Made by a program: the position numbers and the translations under genes. 64,000 nt of DNA, from NCBI RefSeq assembly GCF_014647655.1, contig NZ_BMPP01000007.1, positions 155,305 to 219,304 of the forward strand, given 5' to 3'. Within the stretch, counting starts at the first letter, position 1. The number at the start of each line of letters is the position of its first letter. Under the pieces are notes generated by a model, which worked only from the letters and a program-made list of their open reading frames with translations, did no database searches and was not told the origin of the DNA. Below are positions 49,508 to 62,812 of this stretch, one piece after another. The DNA is from Deinococcus malanensis. Lineage in GTDB: Bacteria > Deinococcota > Deinococci > Deinococcales > Deinococcaceae.

Positions 49508-49732
49508 CTAGCTGGCGTCGGGAAGAGGCTGCAGGGCCTGCGGAGGTGGATCACTGGCGCGGTGGCCCCTGCCGCAGGGGTCACACCAGTAGGCCTGATC
49601 CCCGTCGCGCAGGTCGTAGAGGGTCAAACCCTCTCCACAGCCGGGGCAGACGTGCCGGTAACCACGCCCACTTTCTGGAAGGGTGGCGGCGGGCTCGACT
49701 CCCGCACGGCGCATACGGAATGAGCGGTTCAT
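49508..49732 (-). CDS. Small zinc-ribbon protein of unknown function (74 aa)
   Basis: The 74-residue protein has two Cys pairs, HVCPGCGEG and YWCDPCGRGH, spaced about 19 residues apart, which form a zinc ribbon. The rest is polar. The TAATAT box six bases before the ATG gives it a leaderless promoter of its own. Many such small ribbons bind RNA or act with RNA polymerase; no function can be assigned. Confidence 0.75.
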   Translation of the reverse strand: MNRSFRMRRAGVEPAATLPESGRGYRHVCPGCGEGLTLYDLRDGDQAYWCDPCGRGHRASDPPPQALQPLPDAS

Positions 49733-49738
49733 ATTCTG

Positions 49739-49744
49739 ATATTA
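49739..49744 (-). promoter_or_regulatory. -10 box of the leaderless zinc-ribbon gene
   Basis: TAATAT on the minus strand is six bases before the ATG at 49732; CTGAAA about 18 bases further up may be the -35 box. Confidence 0.6.
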
Positions 49745-49793
49745 GCAGAATACAGATGTGGATTTCAGGGGTCCGCGGGCCCCTCCGTCTTTC

Positions 49794-50473
49794 TTACAGG
49801 TCGGCTTCCTCGACCGGATCGTTCGGCATGTCTGGCTCCACGGCGCCCACTCCTACCCGGCGGCGTTTGCGCAGCATGGCCGGCTCCTTGTCCAGATTGA
49901 AGACAAAGTGACGCGGCCGGCGTTCGCGCAGCCACGTTTCCAGGGCCACCAGACGGGGCCGGAAGCGGATGAACTCGCGCAGCTGGCGGATCGGTACGAA
50001 GCGGGCCTCCTGCACGTCGCGGTCCGGGTCGCGTGGCTGCAGGTTCCCGCCGACCTCACGGCCGGTGTAGAAGAACTGAAGGTGGTGGCCCCAGGTCTGC
50101 GCCTGGAATTCCACGATAAATGCGAGGTCACGCAGTTCCACGACCAGGCCGGTTTCCTCGTAGGTCTCGCGCCGGGCACCGTCCTGCACCAGCTCGCCGG
50201 TCTCCAGGCCACCCTTGGGCAGCGACCAGCGGCCCCGCTCGCGGACCAGCAGGATCTCGTCGCCGCGCAGCACGATGCAGCCCACGCCGATGCGCGGGGC
50301 AGCCAGCGGCCGTTTCTGACCACGCTTGCTGGGGGCGGCCACCACCGGCACAGCCGTCACGTTCGTAACCTGCCCGGGGGTCGGCGCCGGAGCTGGCCCA
50401 CGTGGAGTACGGCGGCGGCGACGGCGACGCTGCGTCCCACCCTGCGATGCGCCCTTGAGCTGATCCTCGGCCA

Positions 50474-50474
<1 letters not shown>
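49794..50474 (-). CDS. Nudix hydrolase with an arginine-rich N-terminus
   Basis: The 226-residue protein has an N-terminal basic tract (TQRRRRRRRTPRG near residue 14-26), a Pro/Ala-rich linker to about residue 55, and a Nudix domain with the box GGLETGELVQDGARRETYEETGL (Glu residues REx2EE are all present). The C-terminus is again basic, then acidic. Nudix enzymes remove nucleoside diphosphates linked to another group; the substrate is unknown. It overlaps the dnaB stop (TGATG-type), so it is co-expressed with the replicative helicase. Confidence 0.9.
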
Positions 50475-51820
<1,346 letters not shown>

Positions 51821-52091
51821 ACAGGGCTCTCCTCAGGTGCACGCCCCGGCGACGGCCAGATTGCCGGCCTGTGCGCGGGACGGACCAAGATGAAATAAAA
51901 CTGGGGCGCTCGGCACCCATTCGCCCGGAGAGGCAAGCTGCTCCAGACTGAACTGCCTGAAAGCATATCACCCTGACCTGTCCCCTTTGAGGGGAGAGGC
52001 CCCCCAAATATGAAGACCCGGCTGCCCGACTCCGGCCTGCCGGGCCAGACACCGGTAGGTGGCCGACCACATCGGTCCCTGGCGCCGGGGC

Positions 52092-52097
52092 TATGCT
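52092..52097 (+). promoter_or_regulatory. -10 box of the leaderless DUF1802 gene
   Basis: TATGCT is six bases before the ATG at 52104. Confidence 0.5.
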
Positions 52098-52103
52098 CTG
52101 TTC

Positions 52104-52649
52104 ATGCCCCTGTCTGCCCTCAAGGAATGGGACGCCCAGAGCCAGTTGCTCTCCCAGGGCCGCGTGTCTGTGCTGATCCGCAAGGGCGGCATCATGGAAA
52201 CCCACGACGGCTTCGAGGTCGAGCACCGGCAGTTTCTCCTGTACCCGACCTTCCTGCACCAGAACGTGGCCGAATTGCAGCCGCAATACCATGGTCTGCT
52301 GCGCGCGGACCCCTCACCCGGCACCATTCACTTTCCCGCGCTGGCCGAGGTGGTTGCGGTCCACAGGGTGGATTCGCTGGACCAGGCCCTGGCCTTGGAA
52401 CCCCGGCAGGCCCTCACCGCCGCAGCCATCGAGCGCCGCTTCCACTACCGGGGCCGCCCCTGGGTGCACGCCCTGCTGCTGCGGGTACGGCCACTGTCCC
52501 AGCCCCTGTCCCTGCCGGAAACCCCCGGCATGCTGGGCTGCGTGAGCTGGGTGCCCCTGGGAGAACTCAGCCCGGTGGTGCGAGAGGCGGCCGTGCCCGA
52601 GGACCTGCTGGAAGTCCAGAGGGCCGAACTGGCCGCCCTGCTGCAGTAA
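52104..52649 (+). CDS. DUF1802 family protein
   Basis: The 181-residue protein matches the DUF1802 pattern as I recognise it: ALKEWDAQSQLLSQGRVSVLIRKGGI (short part LIRKGGI), EVEHRQFLLYPTFLHQN and a late FHYRGRPWVHALLLRV segment. No enzyme motif is evident. The function of this family is unknown; members are common in Deinococcus and cyanobacteria. The -10 box TATGCT six bases before the ATG implies a leaderless message. Confidence 0.8.
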   Translation: MPLSALKEWDAQSQLLSQGRVSVLIRKGGIMETHDGFEVEHRQFLLYPTFLHQNVAELQPQYHGLLRADPSPGTIHFPALAEVVAVHRVDSLDQALALEPRQALTAAAIERRFHYRGRPWVHALLLRVRPLSQPLSLPETPGMLGCVSWVPLGELSPVVREAAVPEDLLEVQRAELAALLQ

Positions 52650-52665
52650 GGCAAAGGATGTCCAT

Positions 52666-52699
52666 AAAAGAAGGGGAAGCCGGCGGCCTCCCCTTTTCT
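52666..52699. terminator. Bidirectional terminator
   Basis: The GGGGA/TCCCC stem with flanking A- and T-runs (AAAAG on one side, CTTTTCT on the other) can serve the converging DUF1802 and lipoprotein genes. Confidence 0.75.
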
Positions 52700-52714
52700 G
52701 CTGCCCTTTCAGCG

Positions 52715-53182
52715 TTACAGCGCTTCGAGGTCGTAGTTGTCGAGCGTCAGGGTCTGCGCCGTGCGGTTGGTGGGGTTGTAGATGTTCCAGCCCCGGGTGG
52801 TGCCCTGGAAGAACTGGTTGTCGTAGCGGCTGTAGACCAGACGCTTGCCGTTGTCGCGGCTGAGGACCACGTCTCCGGTGCTGAAACGCCCGTCGTTGTT
52901 GGCGTCACGGAACGCCACCACGCGGTAGGTGCCGTAGGCCAGGTTGGTGGGCAGGTCCAGCGCAAAGCCGCCGGTCAGGTATTTGTCGATGATCTGGCTC
53001 TGGGTGCCGTCGGCGGTGTACTGACCCGCGCTGCTGAAGCCCACGATGGCCAGGCGGATGTTCTGGTTAGGGTTGAAGCCCTTGAGGTTGCCGGTCACGT
53101 CCTTGCGCAGAGGGTTTCCTGCCAGGGTGCAGGCGCTGAGGGTCAGGGTGCCGAGGGCGGCGAGAGCAAGCATGCGTTTCAT
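52715..53182 (-). CDS. Predicted lipoprotein of unknown function
   Basis: The 155-residue protein begins [18 protein letters not shown], a signal peptide with lipobox LSAC, so Cys18 is probably lipidated. The rest is beta-rich with an acidic, calcium-like loop [18 protein letters not shown] (DxNxDGxFSTGD pattern), suggesting a Ca-binding site. AGGAGG lies seven bases before the ATG at 53182. The function is unknown; the DxNxDG pattern also occurs in envelope adhesion modules. Confidence 0.82.
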   Translation of the reverse strand: MKRMLALAALGTLTLSACTLAGNPLRKDVTGNLKGFNPNQNIRLAIVGFSSAGQYTADGTQSQIIDKYLTGGFALDLPTNLAYGTYRVVAFRDANNDGRFSTGDVVLSRDNGKRLVYSRYDNQFFQGTTRGWNIYNPTNRTAQTLTLDNYDLEAL

Positions 53183-53344
53183 GGGTAGACCTCCTGAAAG
53201 CGGGCGGGTTATAGGAAATGTTGCCTGTTGCCCATTCACGGTAGCCGCGCCGGGACCTCAGGGCCAGGGTCCTTCTCTTCCCAGAGAACTCAGAAGCAGC
53301 TCATTTCACCGTTGGTACCTGACGGGACCTTTAGGGGCGGGGCC

Positions 53345-53350
53345 TATACT
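53345..53350 (+). promoter_or_regulatory. -10 box of the leaderless methyltransferase gene
   Basis: TATACT ends seven bases before the ATG at 53358; no Shine-Dalgarno is seen. Confidence 0.5.
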
Positions 53351-53357
53351 TGCCCGC

Positions 53358-54110
53358 ATGCAAAGGCCGCCTTTTACTGCGCTTGCTGCGGTGTACGACG
53401 CAATCATGGCGGATGTGGAATACGACCACTGGGCAGATTTCGTTCTGTCCTACGCCCGCGACGGTGGACTGCGGGTGCCAGATGTCACGGTGCTGGACCT
53501 GGCCTGCGGTACCGGCGGCTTTACCCGGGAGTTGCTGAAAGCTGGCCTGCAGGTGACCGGGCTGGACGGCAGTGCCGAGATGCTGCGCGAGGCCCGTGTG
53601 CGGCTGCCGGACGTGCCTTTCGTGCAGGGTGATCTGCGGACTTTCGAGCTGCCGGACCGCTTCGGAATGATCACCTGCGTCTTCGACAGCCTCAACAATC
53701 TGCTGACGCCAGGGGACCTGGGCGCTGCCCTGGAGCGCGCCTGGACGCACCTGAGTCCGGGCGGCCTGCTGGCCTTCGATGTGAATACCCGTCTGGGCGT
53801 ACGCGAGCTGTGGGAGGGAGACGCCATCGAGGGGCTGGCGCCGCTGCCCGGAGGCGAGGAGGTGCACTACCACTGGTCGCACCATTACGACGCGGAGGCC
53901 GATCTGGGCGTGGTACAGGCGTTCTGCCGCCTGGGCGATCAGGAGTTCGTGGAAACCCACCGGGAACGCGGCTACGACCCGCAGGACCTCGAGCCGCTGC
54001 TGCGCGCCGCTGGTTTTACTCGCTTTGAGATCGTGGAATACCCGGATTACGCTGACCCGGCTCCCGACGTGGCAAGGGTCTGGGTGTTCGCCTGGAAGGA
54101 GGTGCTGTGA
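53358..54110 (+). CDS. Class I SAM-dependent methyltransferase
   Basis: The 250-residue protein has the SAM-binding motif [20 protein letters not shown], motif II-like GLDGSAEML and the post-I acidic region, followed by [10 protein letters not shown]. The start [16 protein letters not shown] is typical of a common family of small methyltransferases near peptidoglycan or lipid genes. The substrate is unknown. gpsA overlaps its stop (GTGA). Confidence 0.9.
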   Translation: MQRPPFTALAAVYDAIMADVEYDHWADFVLSYARDGGLRVPDVTVLDLACGTGGFTRELLKAGLQVTGLDGSAEMLREARVRLPDVPFVQGDLRTFELPDRFGMITCVFDSLNNLLTPGDLGAALERAWTHLSPGGLLAFDVNTRLGVRELWEGDAIEGLAPLPGGEEVHYHWSHHYDAEADLGVVQAFCRLGDQEFVETHRERGYDPQDLEPLLRAAGFTRFEIVEYPDYADPAPDVARVWVFAWKEVL

Positions 54111-55081
54111 GCACGCCACTGCACCTGCCAGTCCTGGGAGCCGGGGGGTGGGGCACTGCCCTGGCGATCAATGCAGCCCGCTCGGGGCCGGTGTGCCTGT
54201 GGGCGCGGCGACCCGAATTTGCCCGGTATTTGACCCAGACCCGCGTGAACGCAGAGTACCTGCCCGGCGTCACCCTGCCTGAGGCCGTGAAGGTCACGGC
54301 GGAGCTGGAAGAGGCGGTTCAGAATGCACCGTTTGCCCTGGTGGTGGTGCCCAGCGTGGGGGTCCCGGAACTGCTCTCGGCGCTGCCGCGCGACCTGGGT
54401 GTGGTGCTGTGCGCCAAGGGGCTCGCCCCGGACGGCGGGCGCCTGACCGAACTGGCCCGCGACCTGGACTTTACACGGGTGGCCGTCCTGAGCGGTCCCA
54501 ACCATGCCGAAGAAATTGCCCGTGGCCTGCCGGGGGCCACGGTGGTGGCCAGCCAGGACGAAGCGCTGGCCCTGGCAGTCCAGGCAGCCCTGATGACGCC
54601 CGGCCTGCGGGTCTACACCAGCACCGACGAGATAGGCGTGGAACTGGGAGGCGTGCTTAAAAACGTGATCGCACTGGCCGCCGGCATGGTGGACGGCATG
54701 AACCTGGGGGATAACGCCAAGGCGGCCCTGATCACCCGGGGGCTGCGCGAGATGCAGCGGTATCTGGTGGCTCTGGGGGCCCACGAGGACACGGTGTACG
54801 GCCTGAGTGGTCTGGGCGATCTGGTGGCCACCGCCACCAGCCGTCACAGTCGCAACCGGGCAGCCGGCGAGTCCATTGCGCGCGGCGAGCATCCCGGTCA
54901 GGGCGGTAAGGTCGTCGAAGGGTTGCGCACGGCAGGTCTGCTGGACGCCTGGGCCAGCGCCCACGGCCACGATCTGCCCATCGTGCGGGCAGTCGCGCAG
55001 GTGACCCGGGGCGAGTGGACCCCCCAGGCGGGGATAGCCAGCCTGATGGAACGTGAGGCCAAATCTGAGCGGCATGGCTGA
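54107..55081 (+). CDS. gpsA: NAD(P)-dependent glycerol-3-phosphate dehydrogenase
   Basis: GpsA makes sn-glycerol-3-phosphate for membrane lipids. The 324-residue protein has the NAD-binding [17 protein letters not shown], the catalytic lysine region [17 protein letters not shown] and the C-terminal [19 protein letters not shown] motif. The GTG start at 54107 overlaps the methyltransferase stop, so both genes are coupled. Confidence 0.95.
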   Translation: MSTPLHLPVLGAGGWGTALAINAARSGPVCLWARRPEFARYLTQTRVNAEYLPGVTLPEAVKVTAELEEAVQNAPFALVVVPSVGVPELLSALPRDLGVVLCAKGLAPDGGRLTELARDLDFTRVAVLSGPNHAEEIARGLPGATVVASQDEALALAVQAALMTPGLRVYTSTDEIGVELGGVLKNVIALAAGMVDGMNLGDNAKAALITRGLREMQRYLVALGAHEDTVYGLSGLGDLVATATSRHSRNRAAGESIARGEHPGQGGKVVEGLRTAGLLDAWASAHGHDLPIVRAVAQVTRGEWTPQAGIASLMEREAKSERHG

Positions 55082-55152
55082 GGTCCGGGTCTTTATTTTC
55101 TCTTAAAGCTGTCCAGGACGCCTGTTTTCCAAGAATGCTCCAGAGGCCGTAT

Positions 55153-55190
55153 CTTGTACCCCAATCCCCCCTAAAGTACAAGTCCTTGTA
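55153..55190 (+). promoter_or_regulatory. Candidate NrdR box pair before nrdJ
   Basis: CTTGTA occurs at 55153-55158 and again at 55185-55190, exactly 32 bases apart, and the second copy is part of ACAAG-TC-CTTGT. Tandem boxes about three helical turns apart are typical for NrdR. The boxes are 130-170 bases before nrdJ. The match to the general NrdR consensus is partial. Confidence 0.45.
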
Positions 55191-55323
55191 GGGTATCCGG
55201 CAGTCTGTTACATTCGGTTCACACCAGCCGGTGTCTGATCCGCCTTCCTGACGCCTCCGCCTGCGCGGGGCGCGGGAGTTCTGTTGCCATTTTTAGTCCG
55301 TCTCTCCAAGGAGCCCTGCTGCC

Positions 55324-58353
<3,030 letters not shown>

Positions 58354-58388
58354 ACCGACTCTATTTGGGCTTTTAACCTGAACAAGCA

Positions 58389-58419
58389 AGGAGCGCGGAC
58401 CAGCGAAGTCCGCGCTCCT
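58389..58419. terminator. Terminator after nrdJ
   Basis: A 12-bp perfect stem (58389-58400 with 58408-58419, loop of seven) lies 35 bases after the nrdJ stop and just before the end of the converging dehydrogenase gene. TTTGCTTCTT follows on the plus strand. Confidence 0.75.
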
Positions 58420-58431
58420 GCTGTTTGCTTC

Positions 58432-59556
58432 TTACCGCCCCAGCTTCAGCACGCGGCCACTGCCGTACTCGGCGACGTACAGCTCGCCCGCCTCGTCCTC
58501 ACCGAAGGCGGACGGGTTCTGGACCTCGCCGATTTTCACCTTGTTCCAGGTGGTGCCGGCTGCGCGCGCGGTCCACACCGTACCGCTGGCGAAATCCCCG
58601 AACACGTACTGGCCTTTCAGAGCGGTAATGGCGTTGCCCCGGTACACGTAACCACCGGTAATGCTCTGGCCCTCGTTGCGGCCGTAGGCCAGCACCGGGT
58701 CGACCAGTCCCTGGGTGCGGCAGCCGTTGGACGGCTCGAAACAGCTGCGGGCCTCGCGCACCCGCCAGCCGTAGTTCTCGCCGCCCTTGCTGGAGCGGGG
58801 CTGGCGGTTGACTTCCTCGAAGGCGTTCTGGCCCACGTCGGCAATGATCAGGTCACCGGTCTGGCGGTCAAAGGAAAAGCGCCACGGGTTGCGCAGGCCG
58901 TAAGCCCAGATGTTCGGGTTGGCACCCTGGCGGTTCAGGAACGGGTTGCCGGGCGCGGGCTTGGAGTCGTCTCCCCGCACGTCGAAGCGCAGGATCTTGC
59001 CCAGCGGGGAGGCGAGGTTCTGCCCGTTGTTCTGCGGGTCGCCGCCCGAGCCTCCGTCTCCCAGTGCCAGATACAGGAAACCGTCGGGTCCGAAATCCAG
59101 CTGACCACCATTGTGGTTGGCGTAGGGCTGTTTGGTCGTGAACAGGGTCTTTGCACTCTGCGGGTCGGCGCGGCTGAAGTCGGCGGTGGCGGTGTAGCGC
59201 GCCACGACCGTATCCCCGTTGCGGTCGGTGTAGTGAACGTACAGGCGACGGTTCTGTTTGTATTTCGGATCAAAGGTGAGGCCCAGCAGCCCACGCTCGC
59301 CGCCCGCACGGGTCAGGGAACTCAGGTCCAGAAACACCTGGGGACGCAGCCGGCCGCCCTGAATCACCCGGATCTGACCTTCCTGCAGCGTGGCGTACAT
59401 CCGGCCCGAGCCGTCCCCAGCATGGGTTAGCGTGGTCACACTGCGCAGTCCACTCACATAGGGAGTGAAGCGAACCTGAGGCGCTCCCTGGGCGCAGGCG
59501 AGGGTCGTCAGCAGAGCGGCACCCAGCAGGGCCGCGCGGGAGGAAGGCCTGAACAT
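58432..59556 (-). CDS. PQQ-type soluble aldose sugar dehydrogenase
   Basis: The 374-residue exported protein has a signal peptide (about 1-24) and the six-bladed propeller of the glucose/sorbosone dehydrogenase family: GERGLLGLTFDP, HNGGQLDFGPDGFLYLALGDGG, YGLRNPWRFSFD and GENYGWRVREA are the conserved blocks that hold PQQ and calcium. It oxidises aldoses in the envelope and passes electrons outward. It fits the sugar theme of the window, with the epimerase and glucose importer. No PQQ synthesis genes are seen here. Confidence 0.9.
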   Translation of the reverse strand: MFRPSSRAALLGAALLTTLACAQGAPQVRFTPYVSGLRSVTTLTHAGDGSGRMYATLQEGQIRVIQGGRLRPQVFLDLSSLTRAGGERGLLGLTFDPKYKQNRRLYVHYTDRNGDTVVARYTATADFSRADPQSAKTLFTTKQPYANHNGGQLDFGPDGFLYLALGDGGSGGDPQNNGQNLASPLGKILRFDVRGDDSKPAPGNPFLNRQGANPNIWAYGLRNPWRFSFDRQTGDLIIADVGQNAFEEVNRQPRSSKGGENYGWRVREARSCFEPSNGCRTQGLVDPVLAYGRNEGQSITGGYVYRGNAITALKGQYVFGDFASGTVWTARAAGTTWNKVKIGEVQNPSAFGEDEAGELYVAEYGSGRVLKLGR

Positions 59557-59623
59557 GAGTCAGTCTGCCCACACGCGGGGCTGTATGACTGTGACCCAGA
59601 CCGGCAGCCATGGTTACAGCAGG

Positions 59624-59629
59624 TACGCT
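59624..59629 (+). promoter_or_regulatory. -10 box before the small membrane protein gene
   Basis: TACGCT lies five bases before the ATG at 59635; no ribosome binding site is visible. Confidence 0.4.
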
Positions 59630-59634
59630 GGGTC

Positions 59635-59997
59635 ATGCCAATCCTGGACTCCCTGGAGAAGTACCGGACCCCGGGCGCAGACCGGCTTCAGCTCTACGCG
59701 GTGTTGTTCGGGCTGCTGGTGGTATCGGCAGTCGCAGGGCGCGGAAGGCCCGGCGACCTGAGCCCTGCCCACACCCTGAAACGCAGCCCCTTCGCCCGCG
59801 TAATGTTTATGGATATCGGTGTCCTCAGCACGCTCGGTGCGGTGTATCTGGTGCTCAAGGGCCGCACCCCGGTCCGTGTGCCGGCAGCACTGGCTTCCCT
59901 GTTCGCCGGCAGTTTTGCCCTCCTGCCGGCACTGGCCTACGAGGACTGGCTGGCCATGCAGGAGCAGCGGAAGAAGGAGCCTCTTCGCAACGGCTGA
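59635..59997 (+). CDS. Small membrane protein of unknown function (120 aa)
   Basis: A 120-residue protein with three predicted membrane segments: LYAVLFGLLVVSAVAG (about 20-36), MDIGVLSTLGAVYLVL (about 59-75) and PAALASLFAGSFALLPALA (about 82-101). The C-terminus is charged (EQRKKEPLRNG). No family is recognised. The gene is divergent from the PQQ dehydrogenase. Confidence 0.75.
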   Translation: MPILDSLEKYRTPGADRLQLYAVLFGLLVVSAVAGRGRPGDLSPAHTLKRSPFARVMFMDIGVLSTLGAVYLVLKGRTPVRVPAALASLFAGSFALLPALAYEDWLAMQEQRKKEPLRNG

Positions 59998-60181
59998 TCC
60001 CTGAGCACACGTGATGATCCTGTTCATGCCCCTGCCGACAGCGTGGTGGAGCATCCCGTTCCGCGACGCAAAGCAGGGACACCTCAGCCCCGCAGTGCAG
60101 GAGATGAAGCCCGGACTTCAGAAATTGGACAGCCACTCATTTCAACGAGATTTTCTCAAGATCTGCGTCAGGGCGCCGCAG

Positions 60182-60187
60182 TACAGT
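60182..60187 (+). promoter_or_regulatory. -10 box of the leaderless lipid kinase gene
   Basis: TACAGT is six bases before the ATG at 60194. Confidence 0.5.
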
Positions 60188-60193
60188 CAGGGT

Positions 60194-61159
60194 ATGAGTG
60201 CTGCCCCTCCACCTGCTCGCCTTGACCTTCAGGGGACAGCCACCCTGATCTTCAATACGAATGCAGGAGGCAGCGAAGCCTGCACGCCGGATCATCTGGT
60301 CGAGGAGTTGCACAGGCTGGGCTTCCGTCCGGTCTACCGCGCCACCGATTCCGAGGACGATCTGGAACATGCGCTTGCGGACGCCCACGGCACGGTGTTT
60401 GTTGCGGGCGGAGACGGAACCATTCGCGCCGCCGCCCTTCATCTTGCGGGCAGGCCGGGCATCACCCTGGGCGTCATCCCGATGGGCACCGCGAACAATA
60501 TCGGCCGGATGCTGGGGGTGCAGGGTCCCCCGCTGGAGGTGGTCGCGTCTTACCGTGACGCCCTGGTTCAGCCTTTTGACATGGGACGCGTCACTGCGCC
60601 GTGGGGTGAGGATCTGTTTCTGGAGGCCTGCGGCTGCGGGGCCTTCGCGGACGTGATGGCCGAGTATGACCCGGAGGAAGGCAAGAGTCCGGTGCGTGCT
60701 GCCCAGGCACTGAGCACCGCGCTGAGGGACTTCGAACCCGTGACGGTGACACTATCGCTTGACGGGGAAGTCCTGCCGGAAACGTCCTATGTGCTGCTGG
60801 AAGTCATGAACACCAAGGCCACCGGGCCCCGACTGCGCATGGCAACCAGCGCCGACACCCATGACGGGCTGCTGGACGTGATCCGGATCGACGCCCACGA
60901 ACGCGAGGGGGTGCTGGCCTACCTGGCAGCCCTGGCCCGCGATGATTTCGAGCACCTGCCCAGTGTTCAGGCGGACCAGGCGCGCGTGGTCGACATTCCG
61001 TACCACGGTCAGGCCTTCCATATTGACGGGCAGGTCCGTCCACCCGAGCAGGGTGGCATGGGCAATGTGCGGATCGAGGTCTGGCCCGGAGCCTTGCAGG
61101 TGCTGGTGCCACCCTCCGTGATCGTCGGTACCGAAGCAGAAGATCAGGTGCCCGCGTGA
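60194..61159 (+). CDS. Diacylglycerol kinase-like lipid kinase (YegS/BmrU family)
   Basis: The 321-residue protein has the lipid-kinase catalytic domain: FNTNAGGSEA at the start, the nucleotide-binding VFVAGGDGTIRAAALHL and IPMGTANNIGRMLG. It ends in the beta-sandwich with VMNTKATGPRLRMATSADTHDGLLDV. It phosphorylates diacylglycerol or a related lipid. The start is ATG 60194, leaderless; the open frame begins earlier at 60011 without family similarity. The PHP gene overlaps its stop. Confidence 0.9.
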   Translation: MSAAPPPARLDLQGTATLIFNTNAGGSEACTPDHLVEELHRLGFRPVYRATDSEDDLEHALADAHGTVFVAGGDGTIRAAALHLAGRPGITLGVIPMGTANNIGRMLGVQGPPLEVVASYRDALVQPFDMGRVTAPWGEDLFLEACGCGAFADVMAEYDPEEGKSPVRAAQALSTALRDFEPVTVTLSLDGEVLPETSYVLLEVMNTKATGPRLRMATSADTHDGLLDVIRIDAHEREGVLAYLAALARDDFEHLPSVQADQARVVDIPYHGQAFHIDGQVRPPEQGGMGNVRIEVWPGALQVLVPPSVIVGTEAEDQVPA

Positions 61160-62016
61160 CCGGGCCCGCCCCTCACCATCTACCTCCGCCTGACCCGAAT
61201 GCCCGGCGCCAGAAGCCCCTGCCGGTCAGCGTGGTGCATCAGCTGCAGGACGCTGTTGGCAGGCTATTGGGCCGCCCGCCCGCGACCATCCGGGCGCTGA
61301 GCAACAACCTGGTATTCCGCGAGGGTGTACAGGTCATGCGCATGGACCTGCACTGCCACACCGAAGTCAGCCATGACTGCCGTACGGCCCTGCGCAATAT
61401 TCCCGGCTGGATGCTGCGGACCAATACCCGTGTGATCGCCGTGACGGACCATGACCAGCAGCGCGGAGGCCCGGAATTGCAGCAGATCATCCGCGACATG
61501 GGGCTGGATGACCGCCTCAGCGTCATTGCCGGAGAGGAAGTCACGACGGCCGAGGGCGAGCTGATCGGTCTGTTTCTTCAGGAGCGCATTCCTCCGGGGC
61601 TGACGCCGGAGGAAACGGCAAGCCAGATCAAGGCGCAGGGTGGGCTGGTCATGCTTCAGCACGGCTTCGATCCGCTGAAACGCTATCGTCTGCGGCCCGA
61701 GGCGATTTCAAGAATTGCCGATCAGGTGGATATCGTCGAGACCTTCAATTCCCGATTATCGCGGCACCACTGGAACCGGGTGGCGGACGACTGGGCCGAT
61801 ACCCGGGGTCTGCCGGTCTGTGCAGGCAGCGATGCCCACACCCTGCGTGATATCGGGGAAGCCTGGGTCGAAACACCGTTCCGGGTCATCCATACACCGG
61901 GCAACCTGCTTGAAAGCCTGCGGGAAGGCCAACTGGCCGGGAACTGGACCCATCCGGTGTATGCCTACGGGCGCAAGCAGTGGCGCAATTTCAACGATCA
62001 GTTCCGCCGCGAATAG
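61156..62016 (+). CDS. PHP-domain phosphoesterase
   Basis: The 286-residue protein has the PHP metal-binding motifs: MDLHCHTEVSHDC (motif I), VTDHDQQRGG (motif II), GEEVTTAEGE, LQHGFDP and the late AGSDAHTLRDIG. PHP enzymes cleave phosphate esters in nucleotides, histidinol phosphate or DNA. GTG 61156 overlaps the lipid kinase stop (GTGA), which implies translational coupling. About 65 N-terminal residues before the domain are not conserved. Confidence 0.92.
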   Translation: MTGPAPHHLPPPDPNARRQKPLPVSVVHQLQDAVGRLLGRPPATIRALSNNLVFREGVQVMRMDLHCHTEVSHDCRTALRNIPGWMLRTNTRVIAVTDHDQQRGGPELQQIIRDMGLDDRLSVIAGEEVTTAEGELIGLFLQERIPPGLTPEETASQIKAQGGLVMLQHGFDPLKRYRLRPEAISRIADQVDIVETFNSRLSRHHWNRVADDWADTRGLPVCAGSDAHTLRDIGEAWVETPFRVIHTPGNLLESLREGQLAGNWTHPVYAYGRKQWRNFNDQFRRE

Positions 62017-62114
62017 CGTGAGATCGCCGGTCTTTAAATGAAAATGTGTCTGTCCTCAGCTGGCGGTCAGCTGAGCCTGATACACTTCTTGAGCTGAAGC
62101 GATTCAGCCATCCT

Positions 62115-62465
<351 letters not shown>

Positions 62466-62470
62466 CGGAA

Positions 62471-62494
62471 CCTCGCACTTTGTGCGGGGTTTTT
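62471..62494 (+). terminator. Terminator of tmRNA
   Basis: The stem CCTCGCAC (62471-62478) with GTGCGGGG (62482-62489) and a TTT loop is followed by TTTTTCTTT. Confidence 0.85.
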
Positions 62495-62586
62495 CTTTAA
62501 TGCCTCCGCACAGGTCATAAAGCACCGTGGAATGCCGATTGCGCCGGACCGGTCAACCGATCTGCTCTATACTGCCGGAGCCTCTG

Positions 62587-62670
<84 letters not shown>

Positions 62671-62673
62671 CCT

Positions 62674-62698
62674 GCCCCACCACGTGTGGGGCTTTTTT
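62674..62698 (+). terminator. Terminator after tRNA-Leu
   Basis: GCCCCAC (62674-62680) pairs with GTGGGGC (62686-62692), followed by six Ts. Confidence 0.9.
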
Positions 62699-62812
62699 AT
62701 GGCCAGAGCATTCGTAGCGGATCGGATATTTGAGGATCCAGCCTGAGCAGGACTTGGCTGCGCACATGGCGGTTGGACTCGTACCTATGGCCCGTGTGGT
62801 ATCTCTCCCATC

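Noticed and set aside
49333..49584. N-terminal extension of the SDR-fold protein up to 49584
   Set aside because: It crosses the hairpin array and has no similarity; the ATG at 49332 has a promoter-like TATGCT upstream.
52010..53188. Long plus-strand frame of about 390 codons over the DUF1802 and lipoprotein genes
   Set aside because: It is a shadow frame of the DUF1802 gene and the opposite-strand lipoprotein gene, with no domain of its own.
55082..55323. Cobalamin riboswitch before nrdJ
   Set aside because: No B12-box-like sequence or large multi-stem fold was found in the 242 bases; only the candidate NrdR boxes.
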